Assembly: GCA_023333565.1 (NCBI GenBank)
Contig: JAJKFH010000385.1
Coordinates: 992,001-1,056,000, forward strand
From: Puffinus mauretanicus
Lineage: Eukaryota > Chordata > Aves > Procellariiformes > Procellariidae
Direction of reading: 5' to 3'
DNA: 64,000 bases
Numbering within the stretch: position 1 is the stretch's first letter; each line of letters opens with the position of its first letter. Below the pieces are notes generated by a model, which saw only the letters and a list, made by a program, of their open reading frames with translations, was not told where the DNA came from and ran no database searches. Of this stretch, positions 1 to 9,891 are shown in pieces. Made by a program: the position numbers and the translations under genes.

Positions 1-3000
1 GCCAGCTTACACAAATACCTGATAAGCACTGTAACACACTTCAGTGGATGAAAATTCATTGTACAGCGTTGTTTCCTTTTCTTTAATGTGTTCCAGACCA
101 CTTGGACAGCTCACTTAATGAATCCCGTTTTGGGGAGGACAGCCACGTTTGAGAGGCTGCCAGCCTGAGATGCGGGTGCCCGCATACTGATGACCCAGGT
201 GAGATCCTTTGACAGCTGACAGAGCCATGCTGACTGTCTTATAATGAAGTGAAAACACTGGAGGGACGATGGTTATGACAGGGACGAGGTGTTTAAGAGT
301 CCTATGTTTTGTCAGGCTCCTGTGCACTGCATGGTGAGCAACAGCATTACAGAAAGTGCTTCTGCAGCAGCTGCAGAGGCTGCTCATCTGCTGTTTGGAC
401 CGTAATCTGCATGTCCTACCCTGCATCAGCATAGTCACATAGCAGCTGCTATCTTTTATTTTATGTGTTGGAGTATCGCATTATATGTACAGAGTTTTCT
501 TCACATCTCCCAGGCTGGCTAGAGGAAGGTTATCTCTCTTTCACTGGTGGGGAGCTGACATGGAGGCACATCTACTGTATCCAGTCACCCGAAAATCAGG
601 CTTCAAGGCTTAGCTGGTTTTCCAGCCTCTCTATGGAAAGTCACAGGCTTTTCTGAGGACCATCCACCCCATGATAATGTAAACGTCTACTCTTGATGGG
701 ATTCATTACGTTCTGGCTGCACTTTTTTCCCGGTTGGTTACAGCTGAAGTCAGTTGGGATAAAAACAGGGACACTAACAGATCTAGGCACTTTCTGAAGG
801 CATTTAGCCATCCAAAGATGCAGACCAGGTACTCAGGAAGGTTTCAAAAGTGTCTTCTGCAAGCCCAGCTCCCAGCAAAATGAGTGCTCCAGCAAGGCTC
901 AGATGAGCTGTGGACTGTCCTGCTCTGAGACGAGTCCAGGAGGCCCATCCTCCCTCGCCCATGGGAATGGCCTGAGTGATTACGAGAGCACCACTCTGCC
1001 CGATCCTGTGCCAGCTCGTCCTAACTTCATCAAATGGTCTCTGAGGGAAAGGGGTGAGGGATCTCTCTTGGACAGGAGGAGGAAGGTCCACAAGATTTTT
1101 CTCCAAAGGTGGGAAGAAATTCTTGGGATTTAGGTAGACATTGCTGAATGATGTAGAACACAATTCTGAAATTTGTGGTAATCTTGAGATGATTTTAGGG
1201 TTTCTGAAAAGAGACAAAAGTTCTAATAACTTGGGCTTCTGAAAGTAGCCTGGACAAATTGCTGTAAAAATGTAATTTGGGAAACCAGCCAGCATTAGCA
1301 GAGAAAAGAAGTCCTGTTTCCAATCCATGTGACTCTAGGATTAATTCTTTTCTGCTAGTTCAGATCTTTTTGTAGTTTTAATTGCCTTCGATTACTAACT
1401 TCTTGTTCATGCATAATGCGTATGATGGTTCAAGTGCTAAACAGTATCAACATTTCCCTTCAGATGTGGCTGTTCTCCTGGGGAAGCAATGTGACTCCTG
1501 TAGAGCTGCGGGGAAAAAATTTTGAAGACAAGAAAGAAATTTGGCACATGACTTACATAGGCTTTCCTCCATGGCAGGGTGTCTACCTGACCTTTTTGCC
1601 TTTGAAACTTTTTCTTCACTGTTGCTAAAATTAGTCTGTAAATAACTAAAATAAATACGCATGGAGGTACTGTTAGAATAATATTATTAGTTTGTTTTCT
1701 CTTTTTAGGAACCTTGCAGAGCATCAGATTCTGATGCCATTCCTGGACTACAGGCTCATCCTTTGGACCACCCTTCATTTTTATTTGTACAGCACCTAGC
1801 ACTAAAAGGACTTACTTTCCCTTTAGCCCTCAAACCATATAAGTACACGTAAACAGTAATAACTGACCACCAATGCACTTCAAAATGGACTGCAGAGATC
1901 AAGAGAGGTCAGATCCTCTTTAACTCCATGAAAACAGCAGCAATACCCTTGAAAATTAGCAATGGTGGAAAGTGATAGATATTTATTCCTAAGAACCAAC
2001 TGTCTGTTTCCAGAGTAGAAATCAACTCATACTTTGTAAGAGAAATACACCATCTCTCTAAATTTAGATTTAAAAGTGGCAGCCTCTCTACTCATGAAAG
2101 TGTGCATTCATTGCTAAGATACACAGTGGCCATCTGAAAATTTTCATGTCATTAAGCTGGTATTTAATTTACCTCTCTCTTGTAGGTCACTTGGAACTAA
2201 CATTCAATAAATTGGTTTTAGGGGAGACATGGTAGGGACAAACTGAGGACCTCAGTTCAGTAAACTTTGCTTGTTACTTGCCTGAATAAATTAGGACTAT
2301 TAAAAAAGCCAGTGTCCTTTAATGGTGGATGTGTAATAAAAGTAATAAATAGTATCTAACATTTTAAACATTTCACTCATCTGTTCTTCAAGCATCATCA
2401 ATATGTTATTTATTTGCTGAGATTTGACACAAACTGGTTTTTTAATGACCCTTGACAAATGTGCCCTAAAGATGGAAGCGCCCAGGACCTCAAGGGAGAG
2501 GGACAGGGGTGATCTCACCACAATTTATAAGTGCTGACACTAGGGGGATAAAACTACGTCAATTATGTGCTGCATGGTCCGTTAGATAAAATTATAATGA
2601 CATAGGAAGTTGTGGGGGCTAGAAAGTTCAAAACTGCTCTAGACATGTTTAACAGTGTGGGTGTTTAGTCAGTGGAGTCAGTGAAATTGGGGATTTTTTA
2701 AGATCAGAGGAGTTGTTTTTCTAAAAGAATTTCCCAGGTTAACAGATTATGAAGGAACAGATCAGATCGGGTGGTCACAGCAGTGCCTATAATCCACACT
2801 CACACTTTGAAAGCAGGCGAATTTCCAAGTAGAAAATGTGTGAACTTTCTGCGTGGCGCCTAAAACACTCCTCGGGGGTGTGCTTACACTTGGTGAAGGA
2901 AAACAGAATTTTTAGGGCAAAATCCGTTTTTTTCCCTAGGCAGCTATTGAACACAGGCCAGCTGACTCTCCTGGGTGCCTTGTCGCTCTCCATTGCTATG

Positions 3001-6000
3001 ACAGGGTTCGGATGAGCAGCTCATCCCACCCAGGACTTTTCAGGAGTGCAGAGAGCTGAGAGCAGCGAGCGAAGCTGGAGAGACAGGCCTGTGCAGATGT
3101 TCTGGCAGGACAATGCTCTCACTAGTCTGGCCACGTTTCAATAGGTTTCACCCCCTCTTGCCTTCGTCAGGGTAAGCCACCCCGTCAGAGAGCCCATCTG
3201 GGGCGAGGGACTGCTTTCTCGGTGGGCAGCGCTCAGACGTGGTAGCTCAGGTGCCGGGGACCGAAGCCCTGAGCTGCAGATGTGAAGTCCTCAGGATAAT
3301 TCCCAGCTCAAGGCCCACCCAGATGTTAATAGCCTGGTGAAAAACCTCCTGCCAGGCAGCAGAGGGGAGACAAGATCCTCCGCAGAGAGCAGGAGATGGG
3401 ACGTGGAGCTGGGCATGTCTCTTTGCAGGAATGATTTGACCCAGAGGAAGGAAATTGGAGGTAGAGGGATAAAATGTTTATCTGGAAGGGGGGCTTGCTG
3501 CCAGTGAGCATGAGCAGCACTGGTAAGGCTTTTGACACCACATTTTGTAGAAAAGCAACACTAATAGCATTTAGTACACTTTGGTATTTCAGAAAATCAC
3601 ATTGCAGCTCAATAAAAAGGAACCAGCTTTGCAAGCCAGTCAAGCTTGGGTATATCTGCTGGGATAATTCCTGGGATGCTTTTTCAAAAGTGCTTAAAAT
3701 GCCAGGACAAGTCCCTGGCTGCTGGGACACAATTGCCTATAGTGGTATCTGGTTAGCCTGGTTGATGTCGCACTGGGACAAAATTCACACTCTCAGACAG
3801 TTCCCAGGTGTGTCTTAGAGTTAACACAGACCATTCTCATCCCTATTTTGGGTGTGACAACTCTGTTTCGGAGGGTGAGAGGGTTTGGGGGGTAGGGTGG
3901 AGTCTGACTGGCTGACCTCAGCGTCACAGAGAGGTTGCTGCTCAGTGTACAAGTACAGATGTAACCTGAAAGCCTCTGTGGTCAGGAATGCATTTTTCTA
4001 GTCCCTTGAAAATACTTCTGGGTGAAAATCTTGCAGATGTCCATTACCATGAATCTGCAGATTCTGGGAGGTGGATTGTAATGTGTAGAGTAAATAGCCT
4101 GTTCAAAAGTGTTGGCTAGAATTTGTCGTGCCTTGGACAGTTTTTCAGTCTTTTGCTCCCTGAAAATTTGCTCTCCAAAAGGGACCTGTTTGATCAGCTT
4201 CTACAGATGCCTTTTCCTTCTCCACAGGAACATCCCAGCACATGCGTCCTGCACGGACACTCAGAGCCATGTGACAGGAAGAGGAACAGTACAAAAATGA
4301 ACTTCGCACTGTTTCATTTCCTTTCTCTGCTAACTTTTCACTGTATTGTTCTTCCCACATATCCTCTCTCCCCCACGTTCATTGACCATGATTGGGGAAG
4401 ATTTATGGGAAGAAATGCCCTTCTTTCATGTATTAGGAAAATCCATTCTTGCTGTCCCACCTATGTACATGTACATTGAGGCTGTATGAAAACACAGCAC
4501 AGGTATTAAGTTTTGCAGTGTTTTAAAGTGGGCTAACTAGAAGTGCAGCTGTTTTTGAATTAATTAATAGTGTATTTCACAGTGGTTGCCATTCAGTTTG
4601 AATGAAGCAGTTAATAAAGCAACATTTTTTACTTCTTTTTTTTAATTGTAATTATTGGACAAGTTAATCTATTGTAAATTCTTCTAGACTTAGGCATGGG
4701 ACATGGCCAAGTATGCACCATCTGTGACAAAATGAATTAGTGTCGTGGCTTTTGTAAAATGTTTCATACTGTAAGGCTGACTAACACACACAATTCAGCA
4801 ACAGTATCCACCGAGCACGATTTGAACAGGAACTCTTGCAATGCAGAGGCAAAGATGGCAGCATTTTGTTTGAAGACTCTTTTGTATGTTAATAGTCTTC
4901 CTTTCCATCTCTCCCAAACTGGAACAGAAGTAGAGAGGAGTTCATTCTTTATTGGAGAGTCTGTTACCCAGATGTAAGCCATGACCTTAAGGTGTACACC
5001 TTCCCACCATACCCTGCTGTTGACATCTGAGCCCCTATCAAAGCTGCACCTTAATCTTTGCAGCTGGTAGCTAATCTCATCTAGTCTGTACCATACTTAC
5101 ACATGCCAGGACTCGACTTTTAGTTGTGTTTTCAGAAACACGAGGGCTGCAAATCCGTATCTGAAATCAGCATGTTGACATTTGAAATATGACATTATGA
5201 CATGCACATTCATCTGTTCAAAATTTGCTCAAACTCACAAGATTGTTGTTTTCCAGGTCCCTGAACATATGCACTTGTTAAACATACTCTATGTGTATAC
5301 ATATACACATATATGAAAATGTGCCTATGTATAACTAGTACAGCTGTTCCTGGAGTAACTGTTGAGCAAGTTATATAACAGAAGGTACTCTCTATACTGC
5401 CTTGAAGGAGAAGTAATTTCCGTTCACTCCAAATCAGAAGAAATTGATGTGATTTCTGTATTTCTGGAACTGGTGCTTCAGAGCCTTTTATATAACAGTA
5501 GATTAGATAACTAAAATAATTACAAAACAGGCTTATGTATGTAGAAAACAACATACAAAGTTAACGTTGTTAATACTAGAATCAAATATATACTATTACA
5601 AAGCTCAAACTTGTCAGCAATTTTTTATCATTTTCCTAGTCATAGCATCCTTGACTTGCCAAGTAAGATGACTAACAGATGTTAAAGGTACCATTCTGAA
5701 ACCAGCACAGGAAATCTTTCCTTGAACATACCCGTGGATAACACAGATTTTCATTTACGAATTTGTGTAGAACTAAGATGGATAGGACCATTATAACCCA
5801 CAGAAATTTGGAGACATCTTATTTCATTGGCAAAATGTCAGTTAATTTGCCAACACCATCACCTTGAATGTCTCACATGCCTGGCCACAATCCTTAGGGT
5901 GAGAAGGATCCTGTCTCACAAAAAGTGCCTTATCGAAATATCCTCGTCATCCACTATACACACATCAGTCTAACATAGTAAGTTACTCCCTATCCCTTCT

Positions 6001-7709
6001 GTCTCAGTAAGAAATTGTTACACAAATTTTCTGACTGCCGTTTTTGTCCTCTGTCTCATGATTGTACTTCTTTCTGTTCGCATTGCTACAGTTTACTACA
6101 GAGGTTCATGTGGTAAAGTAGTTGTGGAGAGTAATCCGCAGGAACCTGAAAATGGGCTGGTTAAGGCTAATTAGGAAAGTCATATCTGATACGTTGCAGA
6201 AACGACCAACCTCAGGGTATCAGGATCTTGTTCGACAAAACTTTCCACTTCTTGCAGATTGTGATACTGCCATAATGCCATTTGGGCACCGAAGCAAAGT
6301 GGAATATCAGCCATCAGGAACAATGGGAACAAGATAATGAACAAGTAGCTTAACTTTTAAGATTTTGTCATTTTTTTTTATAATCTGTATTTTTTTGAGT
6401 CTTACTGGCTAAATACCTATAAAGTCTTCCAAGCAGGAAATTATTAAAATGTTTCTTGCCTTAGATGGTATTCATAACAATAAAAACTGTTGCTTATACA
6501 AACTTCCAGTTTTCCGTGTTCCACAGTCGTTGCCTACATGGCTTTCACAACATACTGCATCTGCGTTTTTCCTTTTAAGAGACAGATTTATGAGCAAAGA
6601 TTATTCAAATTTAACACACATTCCTTGAACAAATGTCTACTAAAGGAGTTTTGATAATTGATTTTATGTTGGCAAGGACATATCCTCAAAGACCAAAAAA
6701 GAAGAGATGCTTCAAGGCAGTACAAGTAGGAATAAAAGAGATTAAATAAAGCAAAGGAAAATGGAACCTGTATGAAAGAGAACACTACTTCCATCAGGAA
6801 GTCATCGTAAGAAAGTGCACTGTGCAGTCATCAGAAGAAAGTGATGGAAACTGCATTGATTCAGTCTTTTACAGCTACAAGAAAGAAAGCAATTGAGAAT
6901 TTGCTGCAGATAGTCACCTTTTTTTTGTTGGGAGATGACTAAGGTTATGTTTCTTTCTCTGATTCCTAAGACACTGTTAGGAAATTGTTTGCTTTTCCAT
7001 GTACATACATGTTTAGTCTGATTCTACAGTTCTTGTAAAAACAGATGGACCAGAACTAACTTCAGTACTGGAAACACAGAATTATACCCATACTCACATA
7101 CATGGTAGTGTGTTTGTTTTTTCAGAATACACAGAAAATATGTAAATGTATAAAGTTGTTTCCTGTATTGCTGTTCAGTCAACGAATTTGTCACTTATTT
7201 CACATGAAACAGAAAAGATTGGGAAACACAGGTATAATTGTAGTGGAGTAAAGAGTTTCAGCTAAGAATGATTGACAATTAGCCACTAAAGTTGTTTTTT
7301 CTAAGAAAATTTAGCTTCAGCTTTGTGTTTTTCCAGCCACAGAAATATGATACATGGGGAAAAAAAGATTTTGACTAAAAGCTATTGTTTTCCTTTTCTT
7401 AACTTACAATAGAATTTTCTGACATAAATACTTTGATCTTTTTTAGTAATTTGCTATGGATAAAGAAAGCACATACCAGCTGTAGTTCAGAAACAATGGC
7501 TAGAGTGAAAGGAGGCAATAAGTTGTAGAAATAGGAACACTCCCTCCATTCAATCAAAATAAACCACTTGGCACAAAACAATAACAGCTGAGGTTGTGCT
7601 GAATTCCTTCAAGAGTAAGAGTGCCATGTTAGAAAAGCAGGTTTCCTCCTGCATAAAATGTAAATAGTTATATTTGAGCAATTATCAAAACATCCTTTAA
7701 TGTTTCTTG
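1..7709. other. Unannotated AT-rich DNA, no gene recognised
   Basis: Both strands show only short open frames typical of chance in AT-rich DNA. None matches a protein family I know, and none is flanked by a convincing run of splice signals. The longest is a 174-codon minus frame at 804-1328. It overlaps a plus frame at 903-1133 and probably reflects locally higher GC. No LINE, LTR or SINE was recognised here. Notable local structure is a GC-richer block at about 2990-3310 and a G-quadruplex motif at 3873-3897. Distal regulatory elements or small noncoding exons could be present but cannot be seen without alignment to other birds. Confidence 0.6.
3873..3897 (+). other. G-quadruplex motif
   Basis: Four guanine runs of at least three lie within 25 bases (3873-3875, 3881-3883, 3887-3892, 3895-3897), separated by loops of 5, 3 and 2 bases. 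This fits the standard G3+N1-7 rule. It lies about 600 bases downstream of the GC-richer block. Folding in vivo is not shown. Confidence 0.6.
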
Positions 7710-7739
7710 AACACTATTTGATGCCGTTAATGGACTTAG
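7710..7739. repeat. Left target-site duplication of CR1
   Basis: These 30 bases recur without mismatch at 8920-8949, exactly flanking the CR1 at 7740-8919. The repeat begins AACACTATTTGATGC and ends GGACTTAG. Perfect identity points to a recent insertion. Confidence 0.9.
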
Positions 7740-7831
7740 AATCATAGAATCATAGAATCATAGAATCAGTAAGGTTGGAAAAGACCTTTAAGATCATCGA
7801 GTCCAACCGTCAATCCAACACACCATGCCCA

Positions 7832-8911
7832 CTACACCATGTCCCTAAGGGCCTCATCTACCCGTCTTTTAAATACTTCCAGGGATGGTGACTCCACCAC
7901 TTCCCTGGGCAGCCTGTTCCAAGGCCTGACCACTCTTTCAGTAAAGAAATTTCTCCTAATGTCCAATCTAAACCTCCCCTGGCGCAACTTGAGGCCATTT
8001 CCTCTCGTCCTATCGCTAGTTATTTGGGAGAAGAGACCAACACCCACCTCGCTACAACCTCCTTTCAGGTAGTTGTAGAACGCAATGAGGTCTCCCCTCA
8101 GCCTCCTCTTCTCCAAACTAAACAACCCCAATTCCCTCAGCCGCTCCTCATAAGACTTGTCCTCCAGGCCCTTCACCAGCTTCGTTGCCCATCTCTGGAC
8201 ATGCTCCAGCACCTCAATGTCTTTCTCGTAGTGAGGGGCCCAAAACTGAACACAGGATTCGAGGTGCGGCCTCACCAGTGCCGCGTACAGGGGCACGATC
8301 ACCTCCCTACTCCTGCGGGCCACACTATTCCTAATACAGGCCAGGATGCCATTGGCCTTCTTGGCCACCTGGGCACACTGCCGGCTCATGTTCAGCCGGC
8401 TGTCAACCAGCACCCCCAGGTCCTTTTCCTCCGGGCAGCTTTCCAGCCACTCTTCCCCAAGCCTGTAGCGTTGCATGGGGTTGTTGTGGCCGAAGTGCAG
8501 GACCCGGCACTTGGCCTTGTTGAACCTCATACAGTTGGCCTCGGCCCATCGATCCAACCTGTCCAGGTCCCTCTGCAGAGCCTTCCTACCCTCCAGCAGA
8601 TCAACACTCCCGCCCAACTTGGTGTCGTCTGCAAACTTACTGAGGGAGCACTTGATCCCCTCATCCAGATCGTTGATAAAGATATTGAACAAGACTGGCC
8701 CCAAAACTGAGCCCTGGGGAACACCGCTCGTGACCGGCCGCCAACTGGATTTAACTCCGTTGACCACAACTCTCTGGGCTTGGCCGTCCAGCCAGTTTTT
8801 TACCCAGCGAAGAGTGTACCTGTCTAGGCCGTGAGCCACCAGCTTCTCTAGGAGAATGCTGTGGGAGACAGTGTCAAAGGTTTTACTGAAGTCCAGGTAG
8901 ACCACATCCAC
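7832..8911 (-). pseudogene. CR1 ORF2 fragment: reverse transcriptase C-terminal part
   Basis: This 359-residue open frame starts inside the RT palm because of the 5' truncation; its first methionine is only an internal residue of ORF2. Visible RT motifs are [11 protein letters not shown] at residues 7-17 (motif A region), [10 protein letters not shown] at 63-72 (motif B) and the catalytic box FADD at 93-96 (motif C). These are followed by the thumb and C-terminal region typical of CR1, ending [11 protein letters not shown]. In an intact LINE this enzyme copies the element's RNA at a nicked target site. Here the upstream RT fingers and the endonuclease are missing, so I class it as a truncated gene despite the intact frame. 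There is no internal stop or frameshift, unlike the copy at 19121-19857. Gene-prediction programs could mistake this for a host gene. Confidence 0.9.
8024..8710 (+). other. Antisense open frame across CR1 RT (probably not a gene)
   Basis: A 228-codon frame runs antisense to the CR1 RT fragment. Its codons are the exact reverse complements of the sense codons: sense [14 protein letters not shown] pairs with antisense [14 protein letters not shown]. In this register an antisense stop appears only where the sense strand uses TTA, CTA or TCA, so avoidance of those leucine and serine codons is enough to keep it open. Homologous antisense frames occur at 19110-19592 and 36268-36663. I see no promoter or start context that argues for translation. 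Confidence 0.6.
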
Positions 8912-8919
8912 AGCCTTTA

Positions 8920-8949
8920 AACACTATTTGATGCCGTTAATGGACTTAG
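8920..8949. repeat. Right target-site duplication of CR1
   Basis: This is a perfect 30-base copy of 7710-7739, directly abutting the truncated 5' end of the minus-strand CR1. Deleting one copy together with 7740-8919 would leave the empty site. Confidence 0.9.
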
Positions 8950-9029
8950 TAGCAGTTCAGGTCATCTACAACTGGCCAGAGGGATCACAGCTGTTCCTAG
9001 ACCACAACCCAGATGAACGTATCTACGCG

Positions 9030-9275
9030 ATGGCAATGGGCTCAAGCTGAATTACAAGACATTCTGTTAAATATAAGAAAATACTTTCTACTATGAGTGT
9101 GGTTCAACACTGAAGCACAGAGGCTGTGGAGTCTCTGTCCTGGGAGATATTCAAAACCCAACGGGACATGGCCCTGAGCACCCTGCTATAGCTAACCCTG
9201 CTTTGAGCAGGAGCTTGGACTGGACGATCTCCAGAGCTGCTTCCAGCCTCATCAGCTCTGTGATTCTGGGAAATA
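9030..9275 (+). mobile_element. Old CR1 LINE 3' end
   Basis: The sequence follows the end of CR1 ORF2 and the 3' UTR of a subfamily different from the 7740 copy. It includes GGGCTCAAGCTGAA near 9038, GAGGCTGTGGAGTCTC at about 9120, a GCTTTGAGCAGGAGCTTGGA stretch near 9200, and a terminal CTGTGATTCTGGG. It has many substitutions and indels and only one tail unit, so it is older than its minus-strand neighbour. The boundary on the 5' side is uncertain. It ends about 40 bases before the LTR at 9312. Confidence 0.75.
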
Positions 9276-9311
9276 CAACAGAGTTCTGCTTTCTGCTCTG
9301 TCCATAGCTTA

Positions 9312-9891
9312 TGTATTTTACTGGTTTGGGCTGGGATAGAGTTAATTTTATTCATAGTAGCTCGTATGGGGCTATGTTTTGGATTTGTGACCAAAATAGT
9401 GTTGATGACACAGGGATGTTTTCATTGTTGCTGAGCAGTGCTTACACAGAGTCAAGGCCTTTTTTGCTTCTCACCCCATCCCATCAGTGAGTAGGCTGGG
9501 GATGCACAAGAATTTAGGAGGGGACACAACTGGGACAGCTGATCCCAGCTGACCATATGATGTGATGCTCAGCAATAAAAGCTGCAGGGAAGAAGGAGGA
9601 AGGAGGGATGCTCAGAGTTATGACATTTGTGTTCTCTAGTAACTGTTACTAGTGATGGAGCCCTGCTTTCCTGAAGATAGCTAAACATTTGCTTACCAAT
9701 GGGAAGTAGTGAATTAATTCCTTATTTTGCTTTCCTTGCATGTGCAGCTTTTGCTTTACCTATTAAACTGTCTTTATCTCAACCCACAAGTTTTCTTACT
9801 TTTACCCTTCCGATTCGCTCCCCCATCCCACTGGGGTGGGGAGTGAGTGAGCGGCTGTGTGAAGCTTAGCTGATGGCAGGGTTAAACCACA
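9312..9891 (-). mobile_element. Solo ERVL-type LTR
   Basis: This is an endogenous-retrovirus LTR of about 580 bases with no internal viral region on either side. On the minus strand it begins TGTGGTTTAACCC (9891 downward) and continues through the CAGCCGCTCACTCACTCC and TGAGATAAAGACAGTTTAAT blocks characteristic of a common avian ERVL-like LTR. It ends near CTATCCCAGCCCAAACCAG. An AATAAA signal on the minus strand (plus 9347-9352) lies close to the 3' end, as expected for an LTR. A degenerate TATA-like stretch sits before the CATCATATGG block near 9550. The 3' terminus around 9312-9320 is irregular and I could not define a short target duplication. It most likely formed by recombination between two LTRs, leaving no coding capacity. 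A truncated copy of the same family lies at 41693-41940 in the opposite orientation. Confidence 0.85.

Larger units (their letters stand above)
7740..8919 (-). mobile_element. CR1 LINE, 5'-truncated, young
   Basis: A CR1 non-LTR retrotransposon lies on the minus strand. Its 3' end is at 7740, where three copies of the 8-mer tail unit (TCATAGAA on the plus strand) are followed by the typical avian CR1 3' UTR. The 5' end is cut inside the reverse transcriptase domain at about 8919, which is usual for target-primed reverse transcription. About 1.18 kb remains of an element that is several kb when full length. The remaining reading frame is open to its stop and the flanking 30-bp duplications are perfect, so this is the youngest-looking repeat in the window. 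It lacks the 5' UTR, ORF1, the endonuclease and the start of RT, so it cannot be autonomous. The copy at 19121-19857 appears closely related. Confidence 0.95.

Noticed and set aside
5283..5315. TGTGTATACATATACACATA near-palindrome
   Set aside because: Ordinary TA/CA-rich simple sequence; the symmetry is imperfect.
6122..6337. 71-codon plus frame followed by an AATAAA about 140 bases later, possible retrocopy
   Set aside because: The protein resembles no family I know, there is no poly(A) tail or target duplication, and the length is within chance for this composition.
7740..7767. Spaced short repeats that could suggest a CRISPR-like array
   Set aside because: They are the CR1 3' tail microsatellite; there are no spacers and the host is a vertebrate.
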